Positions 1 through 9,070 of a DNA stretch of 64,000 nucleotides are shown here, one piece after another. Positions within the stretch are counted from its first letter, which is position 1. Each line of letters starts with the position of its first letter. The notes beneath the pieces are model-generated. The model was not told the origin of the DNA, searched no databases, and saw nothing but the letters and a program-made list of their open reading frames with translations. The DNA is taken from positions 248,001 through 312,000 of the forward strand of contig DASXZP010000032.1 in assembly GCA_036501825.1 (NCBI GenBank). The letters run 5' to 3'. The stretch is from JAFECT01 sp036501825 (GTDB lineage: Bacteria; Pseudomonadota; Alphaproteobacteria; Caulobacterales; Caulobacteraceae). The position numbers and the translations under genes are program-made.

Positions 1-1
1 G

Positions 2-346
2 GTGGGGCTGGCGGTCGCCGGCTTCGCTTTCGCGTGGTGGGCGCGCATCCATCTCGGCGCCCTGTGGTCGGGGTCGATCACGCGCAAGGCCGACCACCGC
101 ATCGTCGACACCGGCCCCTACGGTCTCGTGCGCCATCCGATCTACACGGGCCTGATCGCCGCGACGATTGCGATGGTGGTCATCAAGGCGTCGTGGGCGG
201 CGATGGCGGGCCTGGTGATCATGACCGCCGGCTACTGGCTGAAGGCCAAGATCGAGGAAGGCTTCCTGCGCCAGGAACTCGGCCCCGAAGGCTATGACGC
301 CTACAAGAAGCGCGTGCCCATGCTGGTGCCGTTCTCGCCGGTCTGA
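2..346 (+). CDS. Isoprenylcysteine carboxyl methyltransferase (ICMT/PEMT)-family membrane protein, 5' end cut off
   Basis: The frame is already open at the first bases of the window, so the true start lies upstream and only the last 114 codons are seen. The visible part has two hydrophobic segments around residues 1-20 and 50-77. Between them lies the family signature TGPYGLVRHPIYTG, the S-adenosylmethionine-binding region of ICMT/PEMT-type integral membrane methyltransferases. The C-terminus (EEGFLRQELG...GYDAYKKRVPMLVPF) also matches the usual end of this family. Many bacterial members have no known substrate, so only the class can be given. It is followed by a gap of about 110 bp before sdhE and is probably not part of the sdhE-mfd unit. 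Confidence 0.85.
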   Translation: MGLAVAGFAFAWWARIHLGALWSGSITRKADHRIVDTGPYGLVRHPIYTGLIAATIAMVVIKASWAAMAGLVIMTAGYWLKAKIEEGFLRQELGPEGYDAYKKRVPMLVPFSPV

Positions 347-458
347 GGCCCGGCCGAGCCTTGCCGAACCTGCTGGCGCGGGCCGCGGCGCGCGCCTATA
401 TGGACCCGACCCGGGCCGGCGAAAGCCGCTGCCCGGCGCTCGCTATTGGACGAGGCGG

Positions 459-758
459 ATGGATCAGGATCGCCTGAAGAAACTGAGGCTGCGCGCGTGG
501 CGTCGTGGATTTCGCGAGGCGGACCTGATTTTGGGCCCGTTCGCCGACCGGCGTTTGGCGGACTTGTCAGGCGAGGAACTCGACGCGTTCGAGCGGCTTC
601 TCGATGCGCCGGACAAGGACGTCTTCGAGTGGATCGTGGACCGCACGCCTGTGCCCGCCGAGCACGACACCGCCGTGATGGCCGAGATCAAACGGTTCGT
701 GGCGCAGGGCCGCGCCACCATCGCCGGCGTCACCGCCTACGAGAAGCGTGAGGATTGA
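459..758 (+). CDS. sdhE: Succinate dehydrogenase assembly factor SdhE (FAD assembly factor)
   Basis: A 99-residue basic N-terminal protein of the SdhE/CptB (DUF339, Sdh5) family, which promotes covalent attachment of FAD to the succinate dehydrogenase flavoprotein in the cytoplasm. The diagnostic RGxxE motif is present as RRGFRE near residue 17, followed by the small helical bundle with the usual DLILGPF and DKDVFEWI segments. The ATG at 459 gives the normal family length; the same frame is open further upstream, but that extension looks like non-coding Pro/Arg/Gly-rich sequence. The stop codon overlaps the mfd start (TGATG), so the two genes are translationally coupled. Linkage of sdhE with mfd is common in alphaproteobacteria, usually with recG upstream; here recG is replaced by a methyltransferase gene. 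Confidence 0.93.
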   Translation: MDQDRLKKLRLRAWRRGFREADLILGPFADRRLADLSGEELDAFERLLDAPDKDVFEWIVDRTPVPAEHDTAVMAEIKRFVAQGRATIAGVTAYEKRED

Positions 759-3700
759 TGGACGACCAGGCGACGATCGCTCCGGAAAAGGTAGCGGCGG
801 CGGACCTAGACCGCGTGGCCCTGGCGCCGGGCGCGCTGGAGCTTGCCGGGACGCCGGAGGGCTACGACGCCCTGGTGACCGCGGACCTGGTGCGTGCGCG
901 CGGCGGCGTCGTGGTGTTCTGTGCGCGCGACTACGCGGCGGCGGGCGCCTTCGCCAGCGCGCTGCAGTTCTTCGCGCCCGACACGCCGCTGCTGAACTTC
1001 CCCGCCTGGGACTGTCTGCCCTATGACCGGATGAGCCCGACGCCGGCTCTGGCGGCCCAGCGCATGGCGACATTGGCGACCCTGGCGCGGCGCGACCCGA
1101 ACGACCGTTCGCCGCTCTTGGTCACCACCACCGTCGGCGCCCTGGTGCAGCGCATGCCGCCGCGCGCGGATACCGTGCAGGCGGGCTTTGCCACCCATGT
1201 CGGCCGCGATCTCGATGCCGCGGCCCTCGAACGCTATTTCACCGTGAACGGCTATCAGCGCGCCTCGACGGTGTCCGAGCGCGGCGAGTACGCCATCCGC
1301 GGCGGGGTCATCGACGTGTTTCCGCCGGGCGCCGAAGAGCCGGTGCGCTTCGACATGTTCGGCGACACCCTGGAATCGATCCGCGCCTTCGACCCGGAAA
1401 GCCAACGCTCCACCCGCCAGTTGAGCGAGATCGAACTGTTGCCGGTGTCCGAAGCCCTGCTCGACAAGGCGGCGATCTCGCGGTTCCGCTCCGGCTATCT
1501 CGAAGCCTTCGGCGCGGCCGGTGACGATCCGCTCTACGCCGCGGTCAGTGAAGGCTCCCGCCGCCAGGGCCTCGAGCATTGGCTGCCGTTGTTCTACGAC
1601 CGGCTCGACACCCTGTTCGACTATCTGCCGCCCGACGCCCTGATCGCCTTCGATCACCAGGCGCAGGAGTCGCGCGACGAACGCCTGGCGGTGATCGCCG
1701 ACGCCTATGAGGCGCGCCGCGAGGCGGCCCAGGTGAAAAACAGCGTGGCCTATCGCGCGCTGAAGCCCGATGCGCTCTACCTCAGCGCCGAGGAATGGGA
1801 CCGGCGCACGGCGCAGCACGCCACACGACGCTTCACCCCGTTTCACCGCGAAGGCCGTGAGACCGTCGACCTCGGCGCGCGCCATGGCCGCGTATTCGCC
1901 GCCGAACGCGCCCAGGACAGCGTCAATCTGTTCGAACAGGTCGCCCACCACTCGCGCGCCCTGATCCGCGACGGCAAGCGGGTGATGTTCGCCTCGTGGT
2001 CGGAGGGTTCGTCGGACCGCCTGGCGGCGATGCTCGGCGACCACGGCCTCGACGACGTGGCCTTTGCCGCCAACTGGACCGCGGCGCTGAAGGCCGATGC
2101 GAAGAAACCGATGCGCGTGGTGCTGCCGGTGGATGCGGGCTTCGTCACGCCGGACCTCGCGGTCATTTCCGAGACGGATATCCTAGGCGACCGTCTCGCA
2201 CGGCCGAAACGCCGCCGCCGCGCCGCGAACTTTCTGGCGGAGGCGTCGTCCCTGTCGCCGGGCGATCTGGTCGTGCACATCGAACACGGCATCGGCCGCT
2301 ACGACGGGCTGAAGACCCTCGACGTCGCCGGCGCGCCGCACGACTGCCTCGACCTGCAGTACGCGGGCGAAGCCAAGCTCTATCTGCCGGTCGAAAACAT
2401 CGACCTCTTGACCCGCTACGGCGCCGAGACCGAGGGCGTGCAGCTCGATCGCCTCGGCGGCGCGGCGTGGCAGGCGCGCAAGGCGCGGGCCAAGGAACGC
2501 CTGCGCGAAATGGCCGAGGGCCTCATCGCCATCGCCGCGGCGCGCGCGACCAAGACCTCGGACGAGATCGACCCGCCCGCCGGCGTGTTCGACGAGTTCT
2601 GCGCGCGCTTCCCGTACGAAGAGACCGACGATCAGTTGAACGCCATCGGCGATGTACTTACCGACCTCGCCGCGGGGCGTCCGATGGACCGGCTGATCTG
2701 CGGCGACGTGGGTTTCGGCAAGACCGAGGTGGCGTTGCGCGCGGCCTTCGTCGTCGCTATGGGCGGCAAGCAGGTCGCGGTCGTCTGTCCGACCACGCTG
2801 CTGGCGCGCCAGCACTTCCGTACCTTCTCCGAACGCTTCCAGGGCTGGCCGGTGCGCGTGCGGCAACTGTCGCGTCTGGTTTCGGCCAAGGACGCGGCCG
2901 AAGTGCGCCGCGGCGTCGAGGCGGGCGAGATCGAGATCCTGGTCGGCACCCATGCGGTGCTGTCCGAACAGGTGAAGTTCAGGGACCTCGGCCTCGTGGT
3001 CGTCGACGAAGAGCAGCACTTCGGCGTCAAGCATAAGGAAAAGCTGAAGTCCCTGCGCACCGACGTGCACGTGCTGACCCTGTCGGCCACGCCGATCCCG
3101 CGCACCTTGCAGATGGCGCTGTCGGGCATCCGCGAGATGTCGATCATCGCGACCCCGCCGATCGATCGCCTAGCCGTGCGCACCTGGATCACGCCCTATG
3201 ATCCGGTGATCGTGCGCGAGGCGCTGCTGCGTGAGAAGTACCGCGGCGGTCAGGCCTATTACGTCGCGCCCCGCGTCAGCGACCTGCCGGACATCGCCAA
3301 ATTCCTGCGCGAGCGTGTGCCCGAGGTGAAGTTCGTCGTCGGCCACGGCCAGATGCCGCCGAGCCAGCTCGAAGACGTCATGTCGGCCTTCTACGACGGC
3401 ACGTACGACGTGCTGCTGTCGACGACCATCGTGGAGTCCGGTCTCGACATCCCGACCGCCAACACCTTGATCATCCACCGCGCCGACATGTTCGGCTTGT
3501 CCCAGCTCTACCAGCTGCGCGGCCGGGTCGGTCGGGCCAAGGCGCGCGCCTTCGCCTATCTCACCACGCTGGCGGAAAAGCCGATCACCGCTGCGGCGGA
3601 AAAGCGGCTGAAGGTGCTGCAGTCCCTCGACAGCCTGGGCGCCGGCTTCCAACTCGCCAGCCACGACCTCGACATCCGCGGCGGCGGCAATCTGCTGGGC

Positions 3701-4276
3701 GAGGAACAGTCCGGCCACATCAAGGAAATTGGCGTTGAGCTGTATCAGCAGATGCTGGAGGACGCGGTCGCCGAGCTGCGCGAGAAGGGCGTGACCATCG
3801 ACCTGTCCGCCGAGCGCGGATGGTCGCCGCAGATCAACGCCGGCGTCGCCGTGCTGATCCCCGAAGATTACCTACCCGACCTGAACGTGCGCCTGGCCAT
3901 GTACCGCCGCCTGTCCGAAGCCGAAAAGCTCGAGGATCGCGAAGCCCTCGCTGCCGAACTGATCGACCGCTTCGGCCCCCTGCCGCCGGAAGCCGCCCAA
4001 CTGCTGAAGATCGTCGGCGTAAAAAGCCTCTGCCGCCAGGCCAACGTCGCCAAGATCGACATCGGCCCCAAAGGCGCCGTCATCGCCTTCCGCGGCGACG
4101 CCTTCGCCAACCCGCTGGGCCTGGTGGAGCTGGTGCAAAAGAATGCGGGTGTCTGGCGACTGCGGCCCGATCAGCGCATTGTGGTCAAGGGCGACTGGGA
4201 AAAACCGGAAGCGCGCCTGAACGCGGCCGAGAAAATCGTCGGTGAATTGGCGCGCGTGGCGAAGGCGGCGAGCTGA
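758..4276 (+). CDS. mfd: Transcription-repair coupling factor Mfd
   Basis: A 1,172-residue ATP-dependent translocase of normal Mfd length. It removes RNA polymerase stalled at DNA lesions and recruits UvrA. The N-terminal third is the UvrB-like region. Around residues 500-550 is the CarD-like RNA-polymerase-interacting domain (GDLVVHIEHGIGRYDGL...LDLQYAGEAKLYLPVE). The helicase motor follows, with Walker A GDVGFGKTE near residue 650, Walker B variant DEEQHFG near 750 and SATPIPRTL. The RecG-like TRG segment and the C-terminal TRCF domain (about 1020-1120) complete it. The ATG at 758 overlaps the sdhE stop; a TTG one codon earlier is less likely. No disruption is seen. Confidence 0.98.
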   Translation: MDDQATIAPEKVAAADLDRVALAPGALELAGTPEGYDALVTADLVRARGGVVVFCARDYAAAGAFASALQFFAPDTPLLNFPAWDCLPYDRMSPTPALAAQRMATLATLARRDPNDRSPLLVTTTVGALVQRMPPRADTVQAGFATHVGRDLDAAALERYFTVNGYQRASTVSERGEYAIRGGVIDVFPPGAEEPVRFDMFGDTLESIRAFDPESQRSTRQLSEIELLPVSEALLDKAAISRFRSGYLEAFGAAGDDPLYAAVSEGSRRQGLEHWLPLFYDRLDTLFDYLPPDALIAFDHQAQESRDERLAVIADAYEARREAAQVKNSVAYRALKPDALYLSAEEWDRRTAQHATRRFTPFHREGRETVDLGARHGRVFAAERAQDSVNLFEQVAHHSRALIRDGKRVMFASWSEGSSDRLAAMLGDHGLDDVAFAANWTAALKADAKKPMRVVLPVDAGFVTPDLAVISETDILGDRLARPKRRRRAANFLAEASSLSPGDLVVHIEHGIGRYDGLKTLDVAGAPHDCLDLQYAGEAKLYLPVENIDLLTRYGAETEGVQLDRLGGAAWQARKARAKERLREMAEGLIAIAAARATKTSDEIDPPAGVFDEFCARFPYEETDDQLNAIGDVLTDLAAGRPMDRLICGDVGFGKTEVALRAAFVVAMGGKQVAVVCPTTLLARQHFRTFSERFQGWPVRVRQLSRLVSAKDAAEVRRGVEAGEIEILVGTHAVLSEQVKFRDLGLVVVDEEQHFGVKHKEKLKSLRTDVHVLTLSATPIPRTLQMALSGIREMSIIATPPIDRLAVRTWITPYDPVIVREALLREKYRGGQAYYVAPRVSDLPDIAKFLRERVPEVKFVVGHGQMPPSQLEDVMSAFYDGTYDVLLSTTIVESGLDIPTANTLIIHRADMFGLSQLYQLRGRVGRAKARAFAYLTTLAEKPITAAAEKRLKVLQSLDSLGAGFQLASHDLDIRGGGNLLGEEQSGHIKEIGVELYQQMLEDAVAELREKGVTIDLSAERGWSPQINAGVAVLIPEDYLPDLNVRLAMYRRLSEAEKLEDREALAAELIDRFGPLPPEAAQLLKIVGVKSLCRQANVAKIDIGPKGAVIAFRGDAFANPLGLVELVQKNAGVWRLRPDQRIVVKGDWEKPEARLNAAEKIVGELARVAKAAS

Positions 4277-4385
4277 CGCTAACCCGAATGTCTGACGACC
4301 GGCGTTACTCCAAATTGGCGTGGGCGGGGTCAATCCTCTAAACTCGAGCTTCGATTGGCCGTCGGGAGTCGGCTGGGAGGTTACA

Positions 4386-5099
4386 ATGCGCGCTGGAATC
4401 CTTGGTGCACTCGCGTTGACTGCGATGTTCATGGCCGCTGGCCATCCTGCGCACGCTGAGCCGGGAACGCCCATCTGTCAGCTTCCGCAGTACCGGGGCA
4501 CTCCGATCTACAACAAATACTGCGGGGGCGGCCAACAACAGGTCGCTCCGGCCGAGCCTTATTATGACCCCGCTCGATCCTTCTTGATCCCAGCGATCTC
4601 TTCCACGGGCGAGTTCCGGGTGGTGAAGCAGAATGGTCGTGTCTACACGGGCGCCGAAATGCTGAGGATTCCCATTGAGATGGGCGACATCATGGAAACC
4701 GGGCCCACGGGGACGACGCGCATCCTGCTTCCGGACGAAACAGTCTTCACGCTTGGTCCCGATAGCGAAATGACGATGGACGAATTCATCTGGGATCCGT
4801 CCAACGGCGCTTTCAGCGAGATGCTCCTAGGCTGTACGAAGGGCGCACTAAGATTTGTGACGGGCAAAGTTAGCCCTCAGCACGAGCCAAAAATCAAAAT
4901 GGTGGTCGGCACCATTGGAATCCGCGGCACTGACGTCGAAATTGAATCTTCTCCAGACGGTACGGGATTTGTAAAGCTACATTCGGGTTCGGCCGTGCTA
5001 ACGCCCTACGACACGGACACGACCATAGAAATGCGGCCCGGCCAGATGCTCACTTGGACCGACTTCACCAACATGCACGGCCCGATGCCAATCCAGTGA
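4386..5099 (+). CDS. Secreted FecR-domain protein
   Basis: A 237-residue protein starting at an ATG preceded by GGGAGG. It has an N-terminal signal peptide (hydrophobic stretch to about residue 22, AHA/EP cleavage), so it is expected in the periplasm. Residues 70-210 form a FecR domain: GDIMETGPTGTTRILLPDE, then LGPDSEMTMDEF, GALRFVTGK and the hallmark TIGIRGTDVEI. It lacks the cytoplasmic anti-sigma region of true FecR, as do many stand-alone alphaproteobacterial FecR-domain proteins whose role is unknown. Base composition is notably lower in GC than its neighbours (about 53-55% over several 60-base lines, against about 70% in mfd), and rare A/T-ending codons are frequent, suggesting a different origin. 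No sigma factor or TonB receptor gene is adjacent. Confidence 0.85.
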   Translation: MRAGILGALALTAMFMAAGHPAHAEPGTPICQLPQYRGTPIYNKYCGGGQQQVAPAEPYYDPARSFLIPAISSTGEFRVVKQNGRVYTGAEMLRIPIEMGDIMETGPTGTTRILLPDETVFTLGPDSEMTMDEFIWDPSNGAFSEMLLGCTKGALRFVTGKVSPQHEPKIKMVVGTIGIRGTDVEIESSPDGTGFVKLHSGSAVLTPYDTDTTIEMRPGQMLTWTDFTNMHGPMPIQ

Positions 5100-5121
5100 A
5101 CGATGGCTAAACCCACGCGAT

Positions 5122-5541
5122 TTAAGGATCGATGTGGAACTTCACCGTCGTGACGAAGTCGCCGTAGTTGACGCCGCGCGTTGCCGTCCCGGCGGGAGCG
5201 CATGTGACATCATGCGCCGTCACCTTGACCTCCCAGTCTCCGGCTTGGCGAGGCGTGCCCTCGAAATTGAACAATCCAGTGGCCATGCCAGGCGATTGAA
5301 GTCCCGGTGGAACAGTGCCGACGACGGTGTAGTCGCTCATAATGATATGTTCAGCCGGCGTGTTGCACGGATCTTTGGTCCAGTAGTTATGTGCAACCAT
5401 GTGGTATCCCACCTTGCCGTTGGTGGGTGAGAAATACAGGCCGGCAAAAACCGTGGACCCGTTCGTGGCGAACGCAGCCGATCCACTCAAAAGGAACACA
5501 GCTCCCGCTGCGGCTGCAAATATTACGCAGACCTTACGCAT
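5122..5541 (-). CDS. Small secreted protein of unknown function
   Basis: A 139-residue protein beginning at an ATG with a strong GGGAGG ribosome-binding site about 7 bases upstream. The frame is open a few codons further up, but this site decides the start. Residues 1-25 form a clear signal peptide ending at AFA/TN. The mature part contains four cysteines (DPCNTPA, VTCAPAG and the two-residue surroundings), a GxTVFAGLYFSPTNGKVGYHMV start and a C-terminal region ending in VKFHIDP that reads like a small all-beta (Ig-like) domain. I do not recognise the family. It converges with the FecR-domain gene, leaving 22 bp between stops, and shares its lower GC content. Confidence 0.7.
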   Translation of the reverse strand: MRKVCVIFAAAAGAVFLLSGSAAFATNGSTVFAGLYFSPTNGKVGYHMVAHNYWTKDPCNTPAEHIIMSDYTVVGTVPPGLQSPGMATGLFNFEGTPRQAGDWEVKVTAHDVTCAPAGTATRGVNYGDFVTTVKFHIDP

Positions 5542-5652
5542 CCTCGCCTCCCCGAGTTGATGCCTCAAATCTTTGCAAGCTTAGCTGAATCACCGCCGAA
5601 TTCCAGGCGTGAGGCCAAATCGGGGAATCTCCATTTGGCAGTCCTTGATAGA

Positions 5653-6996
5653 CTACCCGGCCGCCTGTCTCGCCGCCGTCTCTTCCGCCGCCCGTTCCAA
5701 CGCCCGCGCCGCACTTTCAGCCGGGTCTACCTGCGCTACGCCCACATCAAAGTCGATGACGAACGGCACCTCATCCGCGTTGCTCTCGAACGCCGTGCAG
5801 CCGATCACCGCGGCGATGCGTTCGCCGACCAGGCGGGCTTCGCCGCCGTTGGTGGCGGGCAGGGCGAGGGCGAACATTTCGGGGGCGAGGCGGGCGGCGG
5901 TGTCTTCGGCGCGGACCAAGCGTGAGACCATTGAGCCGATCTGCGGCATGGCGCGGTCGAGCCAGCCGTGTTCGCGGGCGCGGGCGACTTCGGGGCGATC
6001 GGCGACACGAAGCACGCACACCGACAGATCTCGCCCGCGCTCGCGCGACGCCAGGGTCAGGCGCGCCAGGTGCGCCGCGAACAGGTCACGCGTAAACAGG
6101 CCCGTGGTCTTGTCCATCAGGTTCGAGCCGCGCGCGTTCTCCAGTGCCTGGCGGATCGCGCTCTGCCGGCGGTAGGCGCGCGCGAGGCCGACGATGCGCG
6201 CCGCGGTCTGGTCTTCGGAGGCGCCCGGTGCGGCGACGTCGGTGACGCCGCGGTTGAAGACTTCGGACAGGTTCACGTCCGTGGCGCTCTTCAGATAGAG
6301 CACGGTCGGAATGTGGAACAGGCGCGTGTTGCGTCGCATGCCCGCCGCGATCGACAGCGCCTCGCCCTGGTCTTCGCCACCCCACAGGGCGACCGCGTCG
6401 AAGGGCTTGTCGTGCAGATAGTCGAAGGCGGTGTAGGCGGTAAACGCGCCGACCACCTCGGCCTCGGTCTTCTGCAGGGCGTTGGACAGGGCCAGGAACT
6501 GCGGTGCGGGCGAGCCCACGGTCAGCACGCGCAGGGGGCGGTCGCCCTCCCGCGGCGGATCGAGCCGCGCGCCGCGCTCGGCGAAGGTCTCGGCGCGGAG
6601 TTCGAACTCTTCTTCCGACACCGCCACGCGGACCAGTTGCTCGAGCCGCAACGCCGTCTGCACGGGGTGCGGCTGAGCGGCCAGGACCAGGTCGAACAGG
6701 CTGGGGTCGATGTCGGGGTCGCCGGCGCCCAGACCGATAATCGGCAGGCGGCGCGGCCAGCAGGCGGTGCGCAGCTGGGCGCTCAGGGGGCCGGCCTCGG
6801 CGCTCAGGCCCTTGGGGTCGATGATCGCCGCCTCGATCTCGAGGTCGCGCAGGGCCACCGCGGCGCTCGCCAGGCTGCGGGCCGTCACCGTGCGCCACCC
6901 AAGCCGGTCGAGCCCGTCGGACAGGGGTCCGGCCAAGCTGTCTTCGGCCGCGACGATCAATACGCGGGCGCTCGGCGCCAAGCCCTTCCCCTCCAT
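5653..6996 (-). CDS. PleD/PopA-like REC-REC-GGDEF protein with degenerate active site
   Basis: A 447-residue protein with two receiver-like domains (about 10-125 and 155-275) followed by a GGDEF domain (about 285-440) introduced by DKTTGLFTR, the family's DxLTGLxNR motif. The catalytic GGDEF signature is replaced by APEMF at residues 371-375, so cyclic-di-GMP synthesis is not expected. The inhibitory I-site RxxD is intact as RAED (362-365), at exactly the five-residue spacing found in PleD. The receiver domains also lack the normal Asp pocket. This is the pattern of a c-di-GMP receptor such as Caulobacter PopA rather than a cyclase. The gene stands alone; the next gene is divergent. Orthology to PopA is inference. 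Confidence 0.75.
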   Translation of the reverse strand: MEGKGLAPSARVLIVAAEDSLAGPLSDGLDRLGWRTVTARSLASAAVALRDLEIEAAIIDPKGLSAEAGPLSAQLRTACWPRRLPIIGLGAGDPDIDPSLFDLVLAAQPHPVQTALRLEQLVRVAVSEEEFELRAETFAERGARLDPPREGDRPLRVLTVGSPAPQFLALSNALQKTEAEVVGAFTAYTAFDYLHDKPFDAVALWGGEDQGEALSIAAGMRRNTRLFHIPTVLYLKSATDVNLSEVFNRGVTDVAAPGASEDQTAARIVGLARAYRRQSAIRQALENARGSNLMDKTTGLFTRDLFAAHLARLTLASRERGRDLSVCVLRVADRPEVARAREHGWLDRAMPQIGSMVSRLVRAEDTAARLAPEMFALALPATNGGEARLVGERIAAVIGCTAFESNADEVPFVIDFDVGVAQVDPAESAARALERAAEETAARQAAG

Positions 6997-7160
6997 GCCC
7001 TATCCGGATTTAGAGCCTGGACCTTAACAGGATTCCACCCAGCCGCGACCGCGACACCGCGTCTGAACGCCGCAATCCGGCGGCGCGGCAGGGGCCCCCC
7101 AGCCGCAAGAATCGACTGGAAATCCCGGCCATTCAGGGCGTTTATCCTTCAGGTCCCAGG

Positions 7161-8141
7161 ATGAACCGGCTTATGGTCTCGGCAGGACAGGGGAGGATGG
7201 GCTTGGCGGTCGTGAGCGCCCACGTCGCACAGACCGGCTGGATGTGCCTGGGCATCGTCAAGCGCGCCGCGCTGCGCTGCTGGGGCCGCGACGTCATGCT
7301 CTACGTGGGCGGGGTCTCGTTCTTCGCCCTGCTGGCCCTGTTCCCCGCCGTGACCCTGCTGATCGGCTTCTACAGCGCGGTGTTCACCCCCGAACAGGCC
7401 GAGATGCAAACCCAGGCCTTTACCCAGCTCATGCCCGAGGGCGCGCGAGGGCTGGTGGAACACCAGTTGCACCACCTGGCCTCGACCCCGGCGCGGACGA
7501 TTTCGGTGCAGAGCGGCGTGGCCCTGATCATCGGCGCCTACGCCGCGCACCGCGGCTTCAAGGCCCTGCTCGCGGGCTTGACCTTCATCCACGACGAGGA
7601 GGAGCCCTGGGGCTTCCTCCGCTTCAACTTTATCGCTTTCGTCGTGGCGCTCGGTTCCTTCGTGATGGCGACCAGCCTGTCGGGCCTGCTGATCGCCTCA
7701 CGCATCGTCAAGACCGAGGCGCATCTGCGCACCGGCCAAACCTTCAGCTGGTTCACCAACGAGTGGCTGTGGGTGACGCTGTTCCTCGTCGTCGGCCTGA
7801 CCTTCCTCTACCGCTGGGCAATGTCGCATTCGGGTACGGTGATCTGGCGCGCGGCGATCATCGGCGGGATTGCGGCGACCTTCCTCGCGGCATGCGCGTC
7901 CGCGGCCTCGGCCTTCTACGTGAACCAGATCATGCACCTGGGCGCGACCTACGGCTCGATCGCCACGGTGATCGTGTTCCTGATCTGGGTGTCGTGGAAC
8001 GTGAACGCGGTGTTCTTCGGCGGCGCGCTGGCCACCGAGGTCGAGATCGTGCTCGACGCCTATCGGACCGAGCGCGAGGCGGCGCTGCAGGCGCCGGCGC
8101 CCGCTACCCTGCCCGAACCGGAACGCGCTTTTCGACGGTGA
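7161..8141 (+). CDS. YihY/BrkB family inner-membrane protein
   Basis: A 326-residue polytopic membrane protein of the YihY/virulence factor BrkB family (formerly mis-called ribonuclease BN). Six hydrophobic segments are visible, with family features such as GGVSFFALLALFPAVTLLIG after the first cytoplasmic stretch, SVQSGVALIIGAYAAHRG in the middle and the conserved GATYGSIATVIVFLIWVSW...FGGALATEVE near the C-terminus. The biochemical role of the family is not established. The first ATG is used here; a second candidate start lies 12 codons in. The last 38 bp overlap the 3' end of the convergent tusA-like gene. Confidence 0.9.
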   Translation: MNRLMVSAGQGRMGLAVVSAHVAQTGWMCLGIVKRAALRCWGRDVMLYVGGVSFFALLALFPAVTLLIGFYSAVFTPEQAEMQTQAFTQLMPEGARGLVEHQLHHLASTPARTISVQSGVALIIGAYAAHRGFKALLAGLTFIHDEEEPWGFLRFNFIAFVVALGSFVMATSLSGLLIASRIVKTEAHLRTGQTFSWFTNEWLWVTLFLVVGLTFLYRWAMSHSGTVIWRAAIIGGIAATFLAACASAASAFYVNQIMHLGATYGSIATVIVFLIWVSWNVNAVFFGGALATEVEIVLDAYRTEREAALQAPAPATLPEPERAFRR

Positions 8142-8349
8142 ACGCGACCGCGCGGCCCTCGTCGCGCGCCTCCACCAGCACCGAGCCCAGCTGACCCAGC
8201 AGGTGCGGCACGTCGATCCGCGCCATGGGATCGTCGGCCAGCAGGGTCACCCGCTCGCCCTCGGCCATGCCCTCCAGCGCCTTGCGCAGGCGCAAGGACG
8301 GGATCGGGCAGCGGTGGCCGCGCGCGTCGATGACCGGAGGCTCGTCCAT
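8104..8349 (-). CDS. TusA-family sulfur-carrier protein
   Basis: An 81-residue single-domain protein of the TusA/SirA family. The persulfide-carrying cysteine sits in the signature RGHRCPIPSLRLRKAL (CPxP motif, residues about 11-26), followed by the typical middle GERVTLLADDPMARIDVPHL and a final strand AVAFTVEKR. TusA proteins pass sulfur to partner proteins for tRNA thiolation or other sulfur metabolism; this copy has no tusBCD genes nearby, so the partner is unknown. It converges on the YihY gene with a 38-bp overlap and is divergent from the secreted hypothetical gene downstream, with only about 35 bp between the two starts. Confidence 0.88.
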   Translation of the reverse strand: MDEPPVIDARGHRCPIPSLRLRKALEGMAEGERVTLLADDPMARIDVPHLLGQLGSVLVEARDEGRAVAFTVEKRVPVRAG

Positions 8350-8383
8350 ACCCTCTCAACCGAATCCCGGCATGCTTTGGCCC

Positions 8384-9046
8384 ATGCGAACGACGGCGTC
8401 GAGAGCGGGGAGGGGACTGGTCGGGGGGCTGATGCTCGCCCTGTTCGCAGCCCCGGGCCTTGCCCAGGCGCCGGCCGCCCCCGCCCCCGTTGCGGGCGCC
8501 CCGCGGCTGGAGCCCGACTTCTATGCGGTGATCGGCGTCGCCGGCTTCGAGCGGCCGGTCGAGGTGCGCCAGTCGGGTGTGAAGCGGCGCGAGGATGTGG
8601 CCACCGGCGGCGTGGTGCAGACCTTCCTGACCGACCGCGCGCGCGGCGCCCTGGTGGTGATGACCGCGGCAGGCCAGAGGCGCGTGGCCTTCTTCTTCCC
8701 GCTGTCGCCGGGCCAGGCGTCGCCGCCCCTGCCGCTGGACCTGTCCGACCTGCAGGCCACCGCCAGACTGAACCGCATCGGCGGCGCCAACGTCGCGGGC
8801 CGGCCGTGCAACCTGTGGCGCTACAACGGCTATCTGAACCGCTCGGGGATGGTCTGCGCGACCAGCGACGGGGTGGTGCTGCAGCTCACCCCCGACGGGC
8901 GCAAGTCGCCGCTGTTCTCGGTGATCAGCATCACCTTCGCGCGCCAGGATCCGCGCTGGTTCACCATTCCGGCGGACTACCAGATCGCCTCCTTGCCCGG
9001 CGAGGGCGGCGTCGCCGTCGCGCCGGCGCCGCCTGCGGCTCACTGA
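8384..9046 (+). CDS. Secreted hypothetical protein
   Basis: A 220-residue protein whose likely start (MRTTASRAG) gives a good signal peptide: two arginines, hydrophobic GLVGGLMLALFAAP and cleavage after LAQA. A second ATG four codons earlier is also possible; the long upstream extension of the frame overlaps the divergent tusA-like gene and is not credible. The mature protein starts with a Pro/Ala linker and then a domain with repeated beta-like segments, a single Cys pair (GRPCNLWRYNGYLN, MVCATSDGVVLQL) and a C-terminal WFTIPADYQIASLP. The pattern of a lipoprotein-like or DUF4412-type periplasmic protein is suggested, but I cannot assign a family. Function unknown. Confidence 0.7.
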   Translation: MRTTASRAGRGLVGGLMLALFAAPGLAQAPAAPAPVAGAPRLEPDFYAVIGVAGFERPVEVRQSGVKRREDVATGGVVQTFLTDRARGALVVMTAAGQRRVAFFFPLSPGQASPPLPLDLSDLQATARLNRIGGANVAGRPCNLWRYNGYLNRSGMVCATSDGVVLQLTPDGRKSPLFSVISITFARQDPRWFTIPADYQIASLPGEGGVAVAPAPPAAH

Positions 9047-9070
9047 ACCAAGCTTGTCCATCGCCGTTGT

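Noticed and set aside
5968..7164. 398-codon + strand frame opposite the degenerate GGDEF gene
   Set aside because: Antisense shadow; the - strand frame has recognisable receiver and GGDEF-like domains.
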